In this document: positions 26,657-36,088 of the stretch, in pieces
How the letters are laid out: each line of letters opens with the position of its first letter
How positions within the stretch are numbered: the stretch's first letter is position 1
The notes under the pieces: generated by a model
The model's database searches: none
What the model saw: the letters and a program-made list of their open reading frames with translations, nothing else
What the model was told of the DNA's origin: nothing
Made by a program: the position numbers and the translations under genes
Assembly (NCBI RefSeq): GCF_023074185.1
Contig: NZ_JADPKY010000043.1
Coordinates: forward strand, 116,947-180,946
Direction: 5' to 3'
Source: Bradyrhizobium sp. 132
Lineage (GTDB): Bacteria > Pseudomonadota > Alphaproteobacteria > Rhizobiales > Xanthobacteraceae
Length of the DNA: 64,000 bases

Positions 26657-27156
26657 TCTTTGTGACGGTCGGAACGCAGGGGCAATTTGACCGGTTGATT
26701 CGAACCATCGATGAATGGGCCGGCGTACGTGGAAGAACGGACGTGTTCGCCCAGACGGGCCCGTCAGCCTATCGCGCCCGGCACATCTGCGTCGAACCGT
26801 TCATTGATCCCAGCGAATTCAGGAGTCGCGTAGAATCAGCAAGCCTTGTGGTCGCCCATGCGGGCATGGGGTCAATCATCACGGCTCTCGAGCTGGGAAA
26901 GCAAATCATTGTAATGCCTCGTCGAGCCGATCTGAGCGAGCATCGAAATGACCATCAGCTCGCAAGCGCAAAGCGTTTCGCGCAACAGGGCCGGATCATC
27001 GTTGCTCTCGACGAGAAGGAGCTAATCCAGAAGCTGGATCGAGTCAGCTTTACTGAAACCGCTGAGCGGCTCGGAGGGCAAGCGTCATCTCATCTTATAG
27101 GCACCATTCGGGCCTTCCTCGACGCGGAACGTATTCGTTTCGAGAATAGAGCGTAA
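26653..27156 (+). CDS. PssE-like glycosyltransferase subunit (Alg13 family)
   Basis: The 167-residue protein begins in the ATGA overlap with the PssD-like gene. It matches the C-terminal, nucleotide-sugar-binding half of GT28 enzymes: MIFVTVGTQGQFDRLI at the start, then ASLVVAHAGMGSIITALELG and IIVMPRRADLSEHRNDHQ, the nucleotide-sugar-binding loop. It would pair with the product of 26156-26656 to form one glycosyltransferase at the inner membrane. By analogy with rhizobial PssDE the donor could be UDP-glucuronate, but the sequence does not prove this. Confidence 0.88.
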   Translation: MIFVTVGTQGQFDRLIRTIDEWAGVRGRTDVFAQTGPSAYRARHICVEPFIDPSEFRSRVESASLVVAHAGMGSIITALELGKQIIVMPRRADLSEHRNDHQLASAKRFAQQGRIIVALDEKELIQKLDRVSFTETAERLGGQASSHLIGTIRAFLDAERIRFENRA

Positions 27157-27281
27157 TGGCCGGAGGTGTTGCTGTTTTGGACGAGGGAATCGACGACACG
27201 TCGGGTATCTCCGGGCCTAGGCTCATATCCGCACATGTTCACGCGGCTTGAGAACGCTTGTATCGTCTTCGGAGGCTTGCA

Positions 27282-28271
27282 ATGGATGTTAGTATCATCG
27301 TCGTAACACACAATACGCGCGAGATGACGATTGAATGTATTCGTTCAATTTTGGAGCAAACGACCAGAGTTCGATATGAGCTGATCGTGTTTGATAGCGG
27401 ATCGACTGACGGTTCTTCCGAAGCCATCAGGGAACATTTTCCGGCGGTCAAGCTGATCACGTCCGAACGGGATATTGGTTTCGGCAAAGCCAACAACATC
27501 GCAGCGAAAGGTGCACAGGGGCGCCGGCTGTTGCTTATCAATCCGGATACTGTGGTTCTGGACCACGCCATCGATCGACTTAGCGAATTTGCCGACACGA
27601 CTCCCGAGTGCAGCATATGGGGAGGGCGCACGGTCTTCGCCGATGGATCGCTGAACCCCGCATCATGCTGGAAGTTTGCGACGTTATGGAGCGTGTTCTG
27701 CTGGGCCGTCGGATTGAACCTGCTTAAGGGCAGCATGGTGTTCAATCCAGAAGGCTATCCAGATTGGAAGCGGGATTGCGTCCGGTCGGTCGATATCGTA
27801 TCGGGCTGCTTCTTCCTGATCGACCGCGCTCTCTGGCAGGATCTCGGAGGCTTCGATCCGGTGTTCTTCATGTATGCAGAGGAAGCCGATCTGTGCATTC
27901 GGGCGCGAAAACTTGGTGCGCGGCCGAAGATTACTCCAACAGCAACCATCGTACATTACGGTGGAGCTTCATATCCTCGGAAAAGCGAGCTCCGAATTCA
28001 CCTACTGGCCGGCCGCGTGACCCTGATGGACCGTCACTGGTCGCCCCTTTCCCGCGCGATCGGGAGGGGATTGTACCTGCTTATGCCGTTAACGCGATGG
28101 CTTGGCTATGAAACGGCAGCAGCGCTGTTACGGGAAAGGAATTACCGCGCGAATGCGCGTGAATGGCATGAGGTCTGGGGAAACCGCTGGCGCTGGGTAA
28201 ATGGCTGGACAGAAGCCGCCGTAAACGCCGTGTCTACTGAAGATTCAAAGTCTGCCGGGCAGTTTGGCTGA
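27282..28271 (+). CDS. GT2 family glycosyltransferase (rhamnosyltransferase-like)
   Basis: ATG 27282 lies after GGAGG at 27271-27275. The 329-residue protein has the GT-A fold of GT2: MDVSIIVVTHNTREMTIEC, LIVFDSGSTDGS, the donor/metal site LLLINPDTVV, VSGCFFLIDRALWQDLGGFD and MYAEEADLCIRARKLG. The last two are typical of WbbL-like rhamnosyltransferases and related enzymes. No membrane helix is obvious apart from a hydrophobic patch near TLWSVFCWAVGLNLL. It probably adds one sugar of the repeat unit in the cytoplasm. Confidence 0.85.
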   Translation: MDVSIIVVTHNTREMTIECIRSILEQTTRVRYELIVFDSGSTDGSSEAIREHFPAVKLITSERDIGFGKANNIAAKGAQGRRLLLINPDTVVLDHAIDRLSEFADTTPECSIWGGRTVFADGSLNPASCWKFATLWSVFCWAVGLNLLKGSMVFNPEGYPDWKRDCVRSVDIVSGCFFLIDRALWQDLGGFDPVFFMYAEEADLCIRARKLGARPKITPTATIVHYGGASYPRKSELRIHLLAGRVTLMDRHWSPLSRAIGRGLYLLMPLTRWLGYETAAALLRERNYRANAREWHEVWGNRWRWVNGWTEAAVNAVSTEDSKSAGQFG

Positions 28272-28438
28272 ACGTGGAGGGTCGTTCAGGGGAGTCCTGC
28301 TCGAAAATAACTCTGTTCTGCATTCTATTCGATGATTCAAAATGCGTCGATTATAATCGAATTAAATAGCTGGCCGGAACGTGTGGCTCTAATCTCGCGG
28401 CTTGGAAATGCAGTTCAATCATCGATAGGTTGTAAAAG

Positions 28439-29491
28439 ATGTCGAGCGTGCCGATCAAAGTCGCGGTTATAGGATATGGCTACTGGGGTCCCAATCTCGT
28501 ACGCAACTTTGCGAACACGGATGGTTGCGAGCTCGTGGCAGTCAGCGATCTGGAGCCTTCGAGGCTCGCATCATGCGCGCGTCTGCACCCTAATGCGGCA
28601 ACTACAACCAGGCTTCGCGATGTCATCGAGAGTACGAACGTCGATGCGGTCGCAATCGCAACTCCTGTTCATAGCCATTTCGCAATCGCGATGGCGGCGC
28701 TCAAAGCAGGAAAGCACGTTTTGGTCGAAAAACCGCTGGCGCAGAGTTCGGACCAGGTGCGTCGGCTAATCGATGAGGCGCAGCTCCGCAATCTGACCCT
28801 TATGGTCGACCACACGTTTGTCTATACGCCGGCCGTGCAGAAAATTCGTCAGCTGATTCGTGAAGGCGAGTTGGGTGAGATTCTGTACTACAACGGCAAT
28901 CGCGCAAGCCTCGGGCTCTTTCAGCAGGATGTCAATGTCATCTGGGATCTTGCCGTCCACGACATATCGATCATTCAGTACATTCTGAAAGAGGCGCCGG
29001 TTGCTGTTTCTGCGACAGGGGCGACCCATGTCCGTGGAACTCCGGAAAACATGGCGCACGTGACGCTGTTCTTCGAAAACAGCTGTGTCGCGCACATCAA
29101 TGTTAACTGGCTGTCTCCAATAAAGGTCAGGCAGACGTTCATCGGGGGAAGTCGCAAGATGATCGTGTACGACGATCTTGAGCCAACCGAAAAGATCAAA
29201 GTCTATGACAAGGGCATTTCGGTCAACCCCTCCCCCCAGGCGGCGCACCAGCTTCGGATTGGTTATCGAGCCGGCGACATGTGGGCCCCACACCTCGGCG
29301 CAAGCGAGGCGCTCAGCGTCGAAGCAAAGCACTTCGTTGATTGTATCCGCAACGGTAGCAGTCCTCTAAGCAGCGGGACTACTGGATTGCAGGTCGTGCA
29401 GATCCTGGAGGCTGCTTCCCGCTCCATCATGGCGCAAGGCAAGCCGGTTCGCTTGACCCATCCGGAGAGTGAAAAGGAGCCGGCCGGCTGA
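28439..29491 (+). CDS. Gfo/Idh/MocA family sugar dehydrogenase
   Basis: The 350-residue protein has an N-terminal NAD(P)-binding Rossmann motif (VAVIGYGYWGPNLVRNF), DAVAIATPVHSHF, and the catalytic Lys motif HVLVEKPLA, followed by a C-terminal alpha/beta dehydrogenase domain (VIWDLAVHDISIIQYIL has the family His-Asp). Such enzymes oxidise C3 of a UDP- or dTDP-hexose before amination. An acetyltransferase (31124) and a DegT aminotransferase (32930) on the same strand would complete a 3-acetamido sugar route. The exact nucleotide sugar is unknown. An AT-rich segment (about 28305-28370) lies upstream. Confidence 0.85.
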   Translation: MSSVPIKVAVIGYGYWGPNLVRNFANTDGCELVAVSDLEPSRLASCARLHPNAATTTRLRDVIESTNVDAVAIATPVHSHFAIAMAALKAGKHVLVEKPLAQSSDQVRRLIDEAQLRNLTLMVDHTFVYTPAVQKIRQLIREGELGEILYYNGNRASLGLFQQDVNVIWDLAVHDISIIQYILKEAPVAVSATGATHVRGTPENMAHVTLFFENSCVAHINVNWLSPIKVRQTFIGGSRKMIVYDDLEPTEKIKVYDKGISVNPSPQAAHQLRIGYRAGDMWAPHLGASEALSVEAKHFVDCIRNGSSPLSSGTTGLQVVQILEAASRSIMAQGKPVRLTHPESEKEPAG

Positions 29492-29619
29492 GCTGAACGT
29501 ACAACACTGCTACAGAGTCAGAATGCACTCGGCAGGTGAAGCTACGAGCGAGATCGGCCAGACCGGCGGTCAAGACGCTCGGACGTGAAGCCTGCGTAAA
29601 AACACGCGATGGAGCCGCA

Positions 29620-31098
29620 ATGACTTCGGTACAACGCTCGATCTTGCTTTCGGCTGCCGATCGCTATGGCAATCTAATTTTGTTCTTTGTGGCGAGCGCG
29701 GTTCTCTCCCGCCTCTTGTCGCCGGCAGAGTTTGGGGTCTTCGCCGTCGTAAATGCCATCGCGACCGTACTTACTGCCTCTTTTCAGGAGTTCGGCGGCG
29801 CGAACTATCTCGTTCAGAAGCGCGAATTGTCATCTGAAGACGTTCGTTCAGCGTTCACCGTCACGTTCGGGATCTCGTTGGGAATTGCGGGCCTTCTGTT
29901 CGCCCTGGGCGGGCCTCTGTCGCAATGGTTCGCGGAGCACGAGCTGAAGAGAGGTGTCGAGGTTACCGCGTTGAACTTTCTGCTGGTGCCGTTCTCCGGA
30001 ACAATCGCCGCTTTGTTGCGCAGAGACATGAAATTCGGCGCGCTCGCGGTCTACAGTCTCGGGTCCAATGCGGGGGGCGTCCTGGTTTCGATCGCCCTTG
30101 CGATGGCAGGATGGAGCTATATGGCGCCGATCTGGGGCGGGGTAGCGGTGAACATGATTTTTATGCTAATTCTGCTCGCTAGGCACCGCGACTTCGGGGC
30201 GCTGCTGCGTCCCTCGTTCGCCGCATATCGCGAGGTCGTCAGCTTTGGCCTCCTCTCGAGCGGCGTGAGCGTCATCAATGTATTCTACAATCTCGCGCCT
30301 CAACTGTTCCTTGCGAAGATTCTCGATTTCATGTCGCTGGGTTTGTACAGCCGCGCGATCAACCTGACGCAGATGTTTGACAAGCTCGTCTCGCGGGTTC
30401 TGGACCCGGTTATGATGCCGGCAATCGTCGAAAGCCGTAAGGCCGGGGAAGACCTCAAGGCCATTTACCTCAAGGCGATTGAGCTGCTTTCTGCGGTGCA
30501 GTGGCCCTTCATGATATTCATGGCGCTGATGGCGCGACCGATCATCTTGCTATGGCTCGGCGAGACCTGGCTTGATATTGTGCCGCTCGTGCGCCTGCTT
30601 TGTGTCGCAAGCACGGCGGTATTTGCAGCGTGCTTGAGCTATCCCGTGCTTGTAGCTGTGGGAAGCGTGCGAGACGCATTGACCTCCTCAATGATCTCGA
30701 TCCCGCCATCCCTACTTGTGGTCTTAGGGGCATCCTTCTTTGGTGTGCAGGCTGTCGCCGCATCCGCACTTCTAACATTGCCGTTCCAGGCCGGAGTCGC
30801 GATCTACTTCATCGGGCGGCATCTGCGCTTTGGGCTAGCGGACATTGCTCTGGCGTTAATGAAGAGCAGTATCGTTACGGCAATAACCGCTACCGGCGTC
30901 GCCGGTTGTGCGGCGCTCACGGCAGCGGGCACGCTCTCATCGCTTTCCGGACTGGTCTTGGCGTTGTCTGTAGCAGCGCTGAGCTGGTGGTTGGGCTTGG
31001 CGCTGACCAGCCACCCGCTTCTGTATCATCTCCATCGCACCGCAGCCGGTCTGGCCCGCTTTGCACCGGGACTGCTGCCGTCGCGTTCAGCGTTGTAG
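29620..31098 (+). CDS. Oligosaccharide flippase (Wzx family)
   Basis: ATG 29620 with GGAG nine bases upstream was chosen. Earlier in-frame codons add Arg-rich sequence unlike the family. The 492-residue protein has about 12-14 membrane helices. It starts SILLSAADRYGNLILFFVAS, then VLSRLLSPAEFGVFAVVNA, the typical polysaccharide-synthase/flippase N-terminus, and LDFMSLGLYSRAINLTQMFD in the middle. It would flip undecaprenyl-linked repeats to the periplasm for the Wzy polymerase. It is the only flippase in the window. Confidence 0.88.
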   Translation: MTSVQRSILLSAADRYGNLILFFVASAVLSRLLSPAEFGVFAVVNAIATVLTASFQEFGGANYLVQKRELSSEDVRSAFTVTFGISLGIAGLLFALGGPLSQWFAEHELKRGVEVTALNFLLVPFSGTIAALLRRDMKFGALAVYSLGSNAGGVLVSIALAMAGWSYMAPIWGGVAVNMIFMLILLARHRDFGALLRPSFAAYREVVSFGLLSSGVSVINVFYNLAPQLFLAKILDFMSLGLYSRAINLTQMFDKLVSRVLDPVMMPAIVESRKAGEDLKAIYLKAIELLSAVQWPFMIFMALMARPIILLWLGETWLDIVPLVRLLCVASTAVFAACLSYPVLVAVGSVRDALTSSMISIPPSLLVVLGASFFGVQAVAASALLTLPFQAGVAIYFIGRHLRFGLADIALALMKSSIVTAITATGVAGCAALTAAGTLSSLSGLVLALSVAALSWWLGLALTSHPLLYHLHRTAAGLARFAPGLLPSRSAL

Positions 31099-31123
31099 AT
31101 ATTCCTGGGATTGGGAGGGGTAG

Positions 31124-31669
31124 ATGCCCATTGCGAAGGACGTAAAACTCGGCAAGGGTGTGAAAATCTTTCACTCGGAGCTGGTCAACCTTTATGGGTG
31201 CGCAGTCGGCGACGAGACGAAAATCGGCACCTTCGTCGAGATTCAGCTGGGCGCGAAGATCGGCGCGCGCTGCAAAATATCCTCGCATTCATTCATTTGC
31301 GAAGGTGTAACGATCGAGGATGGAGTATTCATCGGGCATGGAGTCATGTTCACCAATGATAAATATCCCCGGGCCACTACCGCCGACGGACGGCTTCAGG
31401 GCTGTGCCGACTGGGTGGTCGGATCGACGCGGGTCGGCGCGGGAGCTTCGATCGGATCGAATGCGACCATCCTGTGCGGCGTAACGATCGGTGCTGGAGC
31501 TATCGTCGGCGCTGGCGCGGTGGTGACGCGTGACGTTCCTCCAGGCTCGATCGTGGCAGGAGTACCTGCTCGAACCATGTTGCTTTCGAAAAATATAGAG
31601 CCCGCTGCCGTACCGACGTCGGAGTCTATGTCGGTGAATAAGGACATTGACGTGGGCCACGATGCTTGA
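31124..31669 (+). CDS. Hexapeptide-repeat acetyltransferase (WbpD/WlbB-like)
   Basis: ATG 31124 follows a strong GGGAGGGG site. The 181-residue protein is a left-handed beta-helix acyltransferase with hexapeptide repeats (VGDETKIGTFVEIQLGAKIG, then VRV-type turns such as VGAGASIGSNATILCGVTIG). FIGHGVMFTNDKYPRATT matches the family active-site loop of N-acetyltransferases acting on 3-amino nucleotide sugars. The last 25 residues are a polar extension. It probably acetylates an amino group introduced by one of the DegT enzymes here, after oxidation by the Gfo/Idh enzyme. It overlaps the next gene by eight bases. Confidence 0.85.
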   Translation: MPIAKDVKLGKGVKIFHSELVNLYGCAVGDETKIGTFVEIQLGAKIGARCKISSHSFICEGVTIEDGVFIGHGVMFTNDKYPRATTADGRLQGCADWVVGSTRVGAGASIGSNATILCGVTIGAGAIVGAGAVVTRDVPPGSIVAGVPARTMLLSKNIEPAAVPTSESMSVNKDIDVGHDA

Positions 31670-32765
31670 TCTGGCACTTCAGAAACTAGTTGCCTCATCG
31701 GGAAGCTCGCCGCGTATCCTGCGGCCGTCCCGCTTGGCGTTAGCACCGGCTCGGGTCTCGGTTGTGGTGCCGTGCTACAATTATGGCCGCTTCTTACCTG
31801 ATTGCGTGAAAAGCATCCTGACTCAGGAAGGCGTCGATGTCGATGTCATCGTCGTTGATGACGCCTCAACCGACGAAAGCAGCCGAGTTGCGTGGCGCTT
31901 CGCAGACGCTGATTCAAGAGTGAAGCTTATTCGCAACGACCACAACAGGGGACACATCGAGACCTATAATATTGGGTTCGCCCAAGCCACAGGAACATAT
32001 GTATTCCTTCTCTCAGCCGACGATGTGTTGGTCCCTGGCGCATTAGCTCGCGCGGCGGCGCTGATGGAAATGCATCCGACCATCGGTTTTGCCTATGGTT
32101 GGTCGGTTCCCTTCACGTCGAGCTTGCCGCCGGCCCGCACGGAGGCGAAGCGCTGGGCGGTATGGAAGGGTGAGGAATGGGTGTCTGCTCTGTGCCGGCG
32201 AGGGGCCAACGTCATTCGATCCAGTGATGCGCTGGTCAGGCGCAGCGTGCTCGACAAAGTTGGAGGTTACCGAAAAGATCTTCCTCATAGTGGTGATCTC
32301 GAGTGGTGGCTGCGCGCGGCTCTGGTGTCGGATGTCGGCATCGTCGGTGGTGTGGATCAGATCTATTATCGCCTTCACGGCTCGAACATGAGCAGGGTTC
32401 AGTACGGCACGATACTGGCTAATCTGGAGGAGACGAAGAGGGCGTTCGATGCCGCGCTTTCCGAGGCGCAGCGTTCGGACCTACGTAGAACGGCTTATCA
32501 AGCCCTCGCGCGGAACGCCCTTCATTTTGCCATCGCCGATTTCATGTCGGATCTGGGAGGATCCGGACGCGTGGAAGCATACAAATCGTTTGCCTTGCAG
32601 CTCTATCCGGAAGTGGCTGATTCGCGAGAATGGGCCGCCTTGGAACGACGACAAAAAGCAGGAATCGAAAGTGCTCGGCGCAATCCTATCTTCCTAGGCC
32701 GTGAGCACGTTAGGATGTTCAGCGCGAAACTGGATTGGCGGATATGGCGGTTTACCGGAATGTGA
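31662..32765 (+). CDS. GT2 family glycosyltransferase
   Basis: ATG 31662 is within the end of the acetyltransferase gene. An in-frame TTG at 31647 is the alternative start. The product of 367 residues has GT2 signatures: VSVVVPCYNYGRFLPDCV, VDVIVVDDASTDESS, GTYVFLLSADDVLVPGALAR (metal/donor Asp pair) and KVGGYRKDLPHSGDLEWWLR (acceptor-side motif with GDLEWWLR). It is likely soluble and would act on the lipid-linked repeat unit. Its N-terminal half resembles the GT2 stub at 34130-34425. Confidence 0.85.
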   Translation: MLDLALQKLVASSGSSPRILRPSRLALAPARVSVVVPCYNYGRFLPDCVKSILTQEGVDVDVIVVDDASTDESSRVAWRFADADSRVKLIRNDHNRGHIETYNIGFAQATGTYVFLLSADDVLVPGALARAAALMEMHPTIGFAYGWSVPFTSSLPPARTEAKRWAVWKGEEWVSALCRRGANVIRSSDALVRRSVLDKVGGYRKDLPHSGDLEWWLRAALVSDVGIVGGVDQIYYRLHGSNMSRVQYGTILANLEETKRAFDAALSEAQRSDLRRTAYQALARNALHFAIADFMSDLGGSGRVEAYKSFALQLYPEVADSREWAALERRQKAGIESARRNPIFLGREHVRMFSAKLDWRIWRFTGM

Positions 32766-32929
32766 CACCGTGTGCCAGGCCTTGGCATCTCGAGGCCTGA
32801 AGCATAACAGCGGCAGGCTCGGGGAGCCGGGGACGCGGAGCCTAATAATCGAGCGGTTGGTCGGTTGGATAATTTATGGCATTAGTTAATATGACTTATA
32901 AACGTTTCCAACAGAGAGGAGCTATCGCT

Positions 32930-34117
32930 TTGATTCCTTTTCGCGATTCGAAGGCTCAAGACGGTCAGATCAAACCGCAAATCGATATCCAGATAGCGAT
33001 GCCACTGCTTGATGAGGACGAGGCCGATGCAGCCCGCGAGGCTGTACTGTCGGGCTGGCTCTCGCAAGGACCGCAGGTGGCCGCGTTCGAGTGCGAATTT
33101 GCGGCCGCGGTGGGCGCGCCCTATGCGTGCGCCGTCGCGAACTGCACGACCGCCCTACACCTCGCTTTGACGGCCGTGAATGTGGGGCCGGGCGACGAGG
33201 TGATAACCGCGAGCCACTCGTTCATCGCGACAGCGAACTCAATCAGATATTGCGGTGCCACGCCAGTTTTCGTGGATATCGATCCGGAGACCTACAATGT
33301 CGGTTCGGCACGTGTGGCTGAAGCCATCACGCCGCGCACGCGAGCAATACTCGCCGTCCACCAGATGGGCATGCCCTGCGATCTGGAGGCCCTGGTAGCT
33401 CTCGCCAAGCGCCATGGTATCACTCTAATCGAGGACGCGGCTTGTGCTGCAGGAAGCCAAATCCGCATCGACGGCCGGTGGGACCCCATCGGGAAGCCGC
33501 ATGGAGACATCGCCTGCTTCTCATTTCATCCGCGCAAGGTCATTACGACAGGTGAAGGGGGCATGCTGACGACGTCCAATCCACAGCTCGACCGCAAGTT
33601 CAGACTGCTGCGCCAACACGGAATGAGCGTGCCGGATACGGTTCGGCACGGGGCGCCGGAAGTGATTTTCGAGGATTATCTCATGGTCGCGTTCAACTAC
33701 CGCATGACGGATGTCCAGGCCGCGGTGGGTCGCAAGCAGCTTGGGAAGTTGGCTCAGCTCGTCGCGCGTCGCCGTGCGATCGCCTCCCGCTATGCTGATT
33801 TGCTCGGAAAAATTGAGGGGCTAAGGTTGCCGCTCGAGCCATCTTGGGGGCGGTCCAATTGGCAGAGCTATTGCGTGCGCCTGCCGGATCGGATCAATCA
33901 GCGAACCGTGATGCAGAGCTTACTGGATCAGGGCATTGCGACGCGTCGTGGCATCATGTGTTCGCATCGCGAGCCGCCTTATGCTGGGGATAGGCAACGC
34001 CATGACCTGCGCCAATCCGAGATCGCGCAGGATCGTTCTATCCTGCTTCCGATCTACGCGCAGATGAGCGAAGGAGATCAGGTTCGTGTTGTCGACGCAT
34101 TGCGAAACTGCATATAG
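32930..34117 (+). CDS. DegT/DnrJ/EryC1 family sugar aminotransferase
   Basis: Start set at TTG 32930 because GAGAGGAG lies nine bases upstream and the resulting MIPFRDSKAQ matches the MIPFLDLKAQ start of the paralogue at 37087-38256, which also uses TTG. An ATG at 32876 would add 18 unlikely residues. The 395-residue enzyme has SGWLSQGPQVAAFE, NCTTALHLALTAVNVGPGDE, IEDAACAAGSQ and the PLP-binding Lys in SFHPRKVITTGEGGML. It transfers an amino group, usually from glutamate, to a keto-sugar nucleotide. It probably works with the Gfo/Idh and acetyltransferase genes upstream. Confidence 0.88.
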   Translation: MIPFRDSKAQDGQIKPQIDIQIAMPLLDEDEADAAREAVLSGWLSQGPQVAAFECEFAAAVGAPYACAVANCTTALHLALTAVNVGPGDEVITASHSFIATANSIRYCGATPVFVDIDPETYNVGSARVAEAITPRTRAILAVHQMGMPCDLEALVALAKRHGITLIEDAACAAGSQIRIDGRWDPIGKPHGDIACFSFHPRKVITTGEGGMLTTSNPQLDRKFRLLRQHGMSVPDTVRHGAPEVIFEDYLMVAFNYRMTDVQAAVGRKQLGKLAQLVARRRAIASRYADLLGKIEGLRLPLEPSWGRSNWQSYCVRLPDRINQRTVMQSLLDQGIATRRGIMCSHREPPYAGDRQRHDLRQSEIAQDRSILLPIYAQMSEGDQVRVVDALRNCI

Positions 34118-34129
34118 CAGCCCGCATTT

Positions 34130-34425
34130 GGAAAGGCGCAATTTAGACCAGTTTCATTGTTCCGTGTTACAAGTCTGCTTCCGAAAAACGTAGAGTCTTA
34201 TAGACAGTTCGAGCTCCTCATTCTGGATGATTGCTCTCCGGACAACACTCTGGACGTCGCACGCTCGTTTAATGGTCCCCATCTGAAATTTATTCGAAAC
34301 GAGAAAAATCTCGGTCACCTCAAAACTACAACGCCCGGTCGTTATATGTGGCTCAACTCCGCGGATGACCGCCTGCGGAACCCCTTCGTTCTGGAGCGCT
34401 ACCTTGGAATCAGGAGGCAAACCCT
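34130..34425 (+). pseudogene. GT2 glycosyltransferase 5' remnant
   Basis: Two frames together read like a GT2 N-terminus: TSFIVPCYKSAS near 34143-34178 in one frame, then FELLILDDCSPDNTLDVARS, LKFIRNEKNLGHLK, GRYMWLNSADDRLR and FVLERYLG in another, with apparent small deletions. Similarity stops at about 34415-34425, where sequence of an IS630-type transposase begins. The gene was probably cut by that insertion and then decayed. Confidence 0.75.
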
Positions 34426-35165
34426 CACTAGCCATGACGAACTGGTCGGGGGCAGGTGCGCGTGCCAACGCGGCCGTTTGGCCAGCCATTTTCGGGTCAA
34501 TGGGGTCTTGTGCGTGGTGTAATTGTCCACGACGAGATGAACGTCGAGTTTCACGCGGCACGGGAGCCTCGATCGAGGAACTTGCGGAACTCAGCAGCGC
34601 GGTGGCGTCCATAGCACTTGCCGATGACCCGTCCGCTCGCAATGTCGAGGGCGGCGAACAGCGATGTGGTACCAATGCCTTTTGTAGTCATGGCTCCTTT
34701 GGGCCGCCTGGCCCGGACCCATCGGCAGCATCGGCTGGCTGCGGTCCAGCGCCTGGATTTGGGACTTCTCATCCACACAAAGAACGATGGCATGCTCCGG
34801 TGGCGAGACGTAGAGGCCCACGTCGCGCACTTGGCCACAAAGTTTGGATCGGTCGAGAGCTTGAACGTCTCCATCCGCTGTGGCTGGAGCCCGAAGGCCC
34901 GCCAGATGCGTTGCACCGTTGACACCGATAGGCCACTGGCTTTCGCCATGTCGCGGGAACTCCAATGGGTGGCGTTCTGGGGCGACTCTCCAAGGCCCAG
35001 CTTGGCCGCCATGTCCTTGTTTTGACCGCCTTCCGCACAGGTCAGCACGATCCGGGCTCTCAGAGCCAGCGCCCGGGCCGTCTTCCGCCGCATCGTCAGC
35101 GACTTCAGTTGGGCACGCTCTTCATCGCTCAATGTTAGGGGCGCAAGTTGCTGGACTTGCCATCA
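34426..35165 (-). mobile_element. IS630-family transposase remnant
   Basis: On the minus strand the N-terminal segment [20 protein letters not shown], the helix-turn-helix part [20 protein letters not shown], the catalytic-core start [20 protein letters not shown] and [17 protein letters not shown] all match IS630/Tc1-mariner transposases. They occur in different frames. Part of the N-terminal DNA-binding domain is deleted (after KLGLGESP). The 3' part continues in a third frame as HLVVDNYTTHKTPL and HLPPTSSSWL to about 34427, where it is cut off. Inverted repeats were not identified. It is an inactive relic lying against the GT2 stub. Confidence 0.8.
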
Positions 35166-35269
35166 GATCCTCCGTCGCTGCTGCGCCTCTATCCTTGGCA
35201 CGGCGACGCGAATCTACTGCGAATCTACGATTGCGAACTTGTGACTCAGGACACTAGCATGATCTCAGT

Positions 35270-35500
35270 ATGACAAATCACCTGACCGGCGAACATTTCG
35301 CTGTCCGCTTTAAAGACGGCTTGGCGGTTTTGTGGCGCATTCACGACGAGGCACGTGTGCTTGTGCAACTGTGTGGGCATCGTATCGCCTATCAATACGG
35401 CCACAATATTGTTGGCAGACAGTTCGGGAGTTCAACCTTTCTAATGACTGTGCAGGAATTCGAGGACTCTCTTCGTGAGAACGCTACCGAACCCCTCTAA
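35270..35500 (+). CDS. Hypothetical protein, 76 aa
   Basis: The ATG-started frame reads MTNHLTGEHFAVRFKDGLAV and ends FEDSLRENATEPL. Composition looks protein-like, with a beta-rich start and a helical end. No ribosome-binding site is obvious and no family was recognised. It lies beside the IS630 relic and could be a passenger or a remnant. Confidence 0.35.
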   Translation: MTNHLTGEHFAVRFKDGLAVLWRIHDEARVLVQLCGHRIAYQYGHNIVGRQFGSSTFLMTVQEFEDSLRENATEPL

Positions 35501-35533
35501 GAGAGTGCCATCCGCGCACGAACGTGGGAAATT

Positions 35534-35737
35534 GTGGCGGATCGCTGGTTTTGCAGGCGCGAATTCGAACGGGCAGAGAGTTATTACGCGCTGAGCTGCA
35601 AGTATGATGGCGCGCGACTTGCGCGGCCGGTCAAACAAGCGCTTCTTGGTCTCCGTGCAGGAGACGTCGTGGTCACCTTGAGGGACAAGATGATTGACAT
35701 TCGCGAGACTTTGGCCAACTCCAAGTCTCATGGATAG
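35534..35737 (+). CDS. Hypothetical protein, 67 aa (possible fragment)
   Basis: A GTG-started frame gives MADRWFCRREFERAESYYAL and ends MIDIRETLANSKSHG. It looks moderately protein-like but matches no family I know and may be a fragment. It is 33 bases after the previous small ORF on the same strand. Confidence 0.3.
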   Translation: MADRWFCRREFERAESYYALSCKYDGARLARPVKQALLGLRAGDVVVTLRDKMIDIRETLANSKSHG

Positions 35738-36088
35738 CGTTGCGGGGGCCCACGCTATACCAACGGATGGCCGGCAACAGTTCCGGAAGCCATTCGAGTT
35801 TTTGTGCCCGACGGCTGCCTGGATGCGGCATGAGCCTCGAACTACGCGCGGAGAGCCATGCCGCACGACGAAGTACTCTGAACCTGCGATCGAGCTGTGC
35901 ATCGGCAGTATTGAGCAAGCCGCCCGGAAGGTCGTGCGATTTGACACCCACATGCGAAGGTTCAAAGGATCGCCGACGGCGGCGCCGAACCGGCGCTCGA
36001 AGGCGGCCCGCTTACGACACCCGGCCGGACGCCCCGGCTCGCCCGGCGGCGGCCTCTTCATCGGCAAGCAGCGGCGTTGCGATCGGAA
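35738..36088. other. Region without a supported gene
   Basis: Long open frames exist on both strands, but all give Arg/Ala/Pro-rich shadow-type translations, lack ribosome-binding sites and match no family. It lies just beyond the 3' end of the minus-strand epimerase gene. Confidence 0.35.
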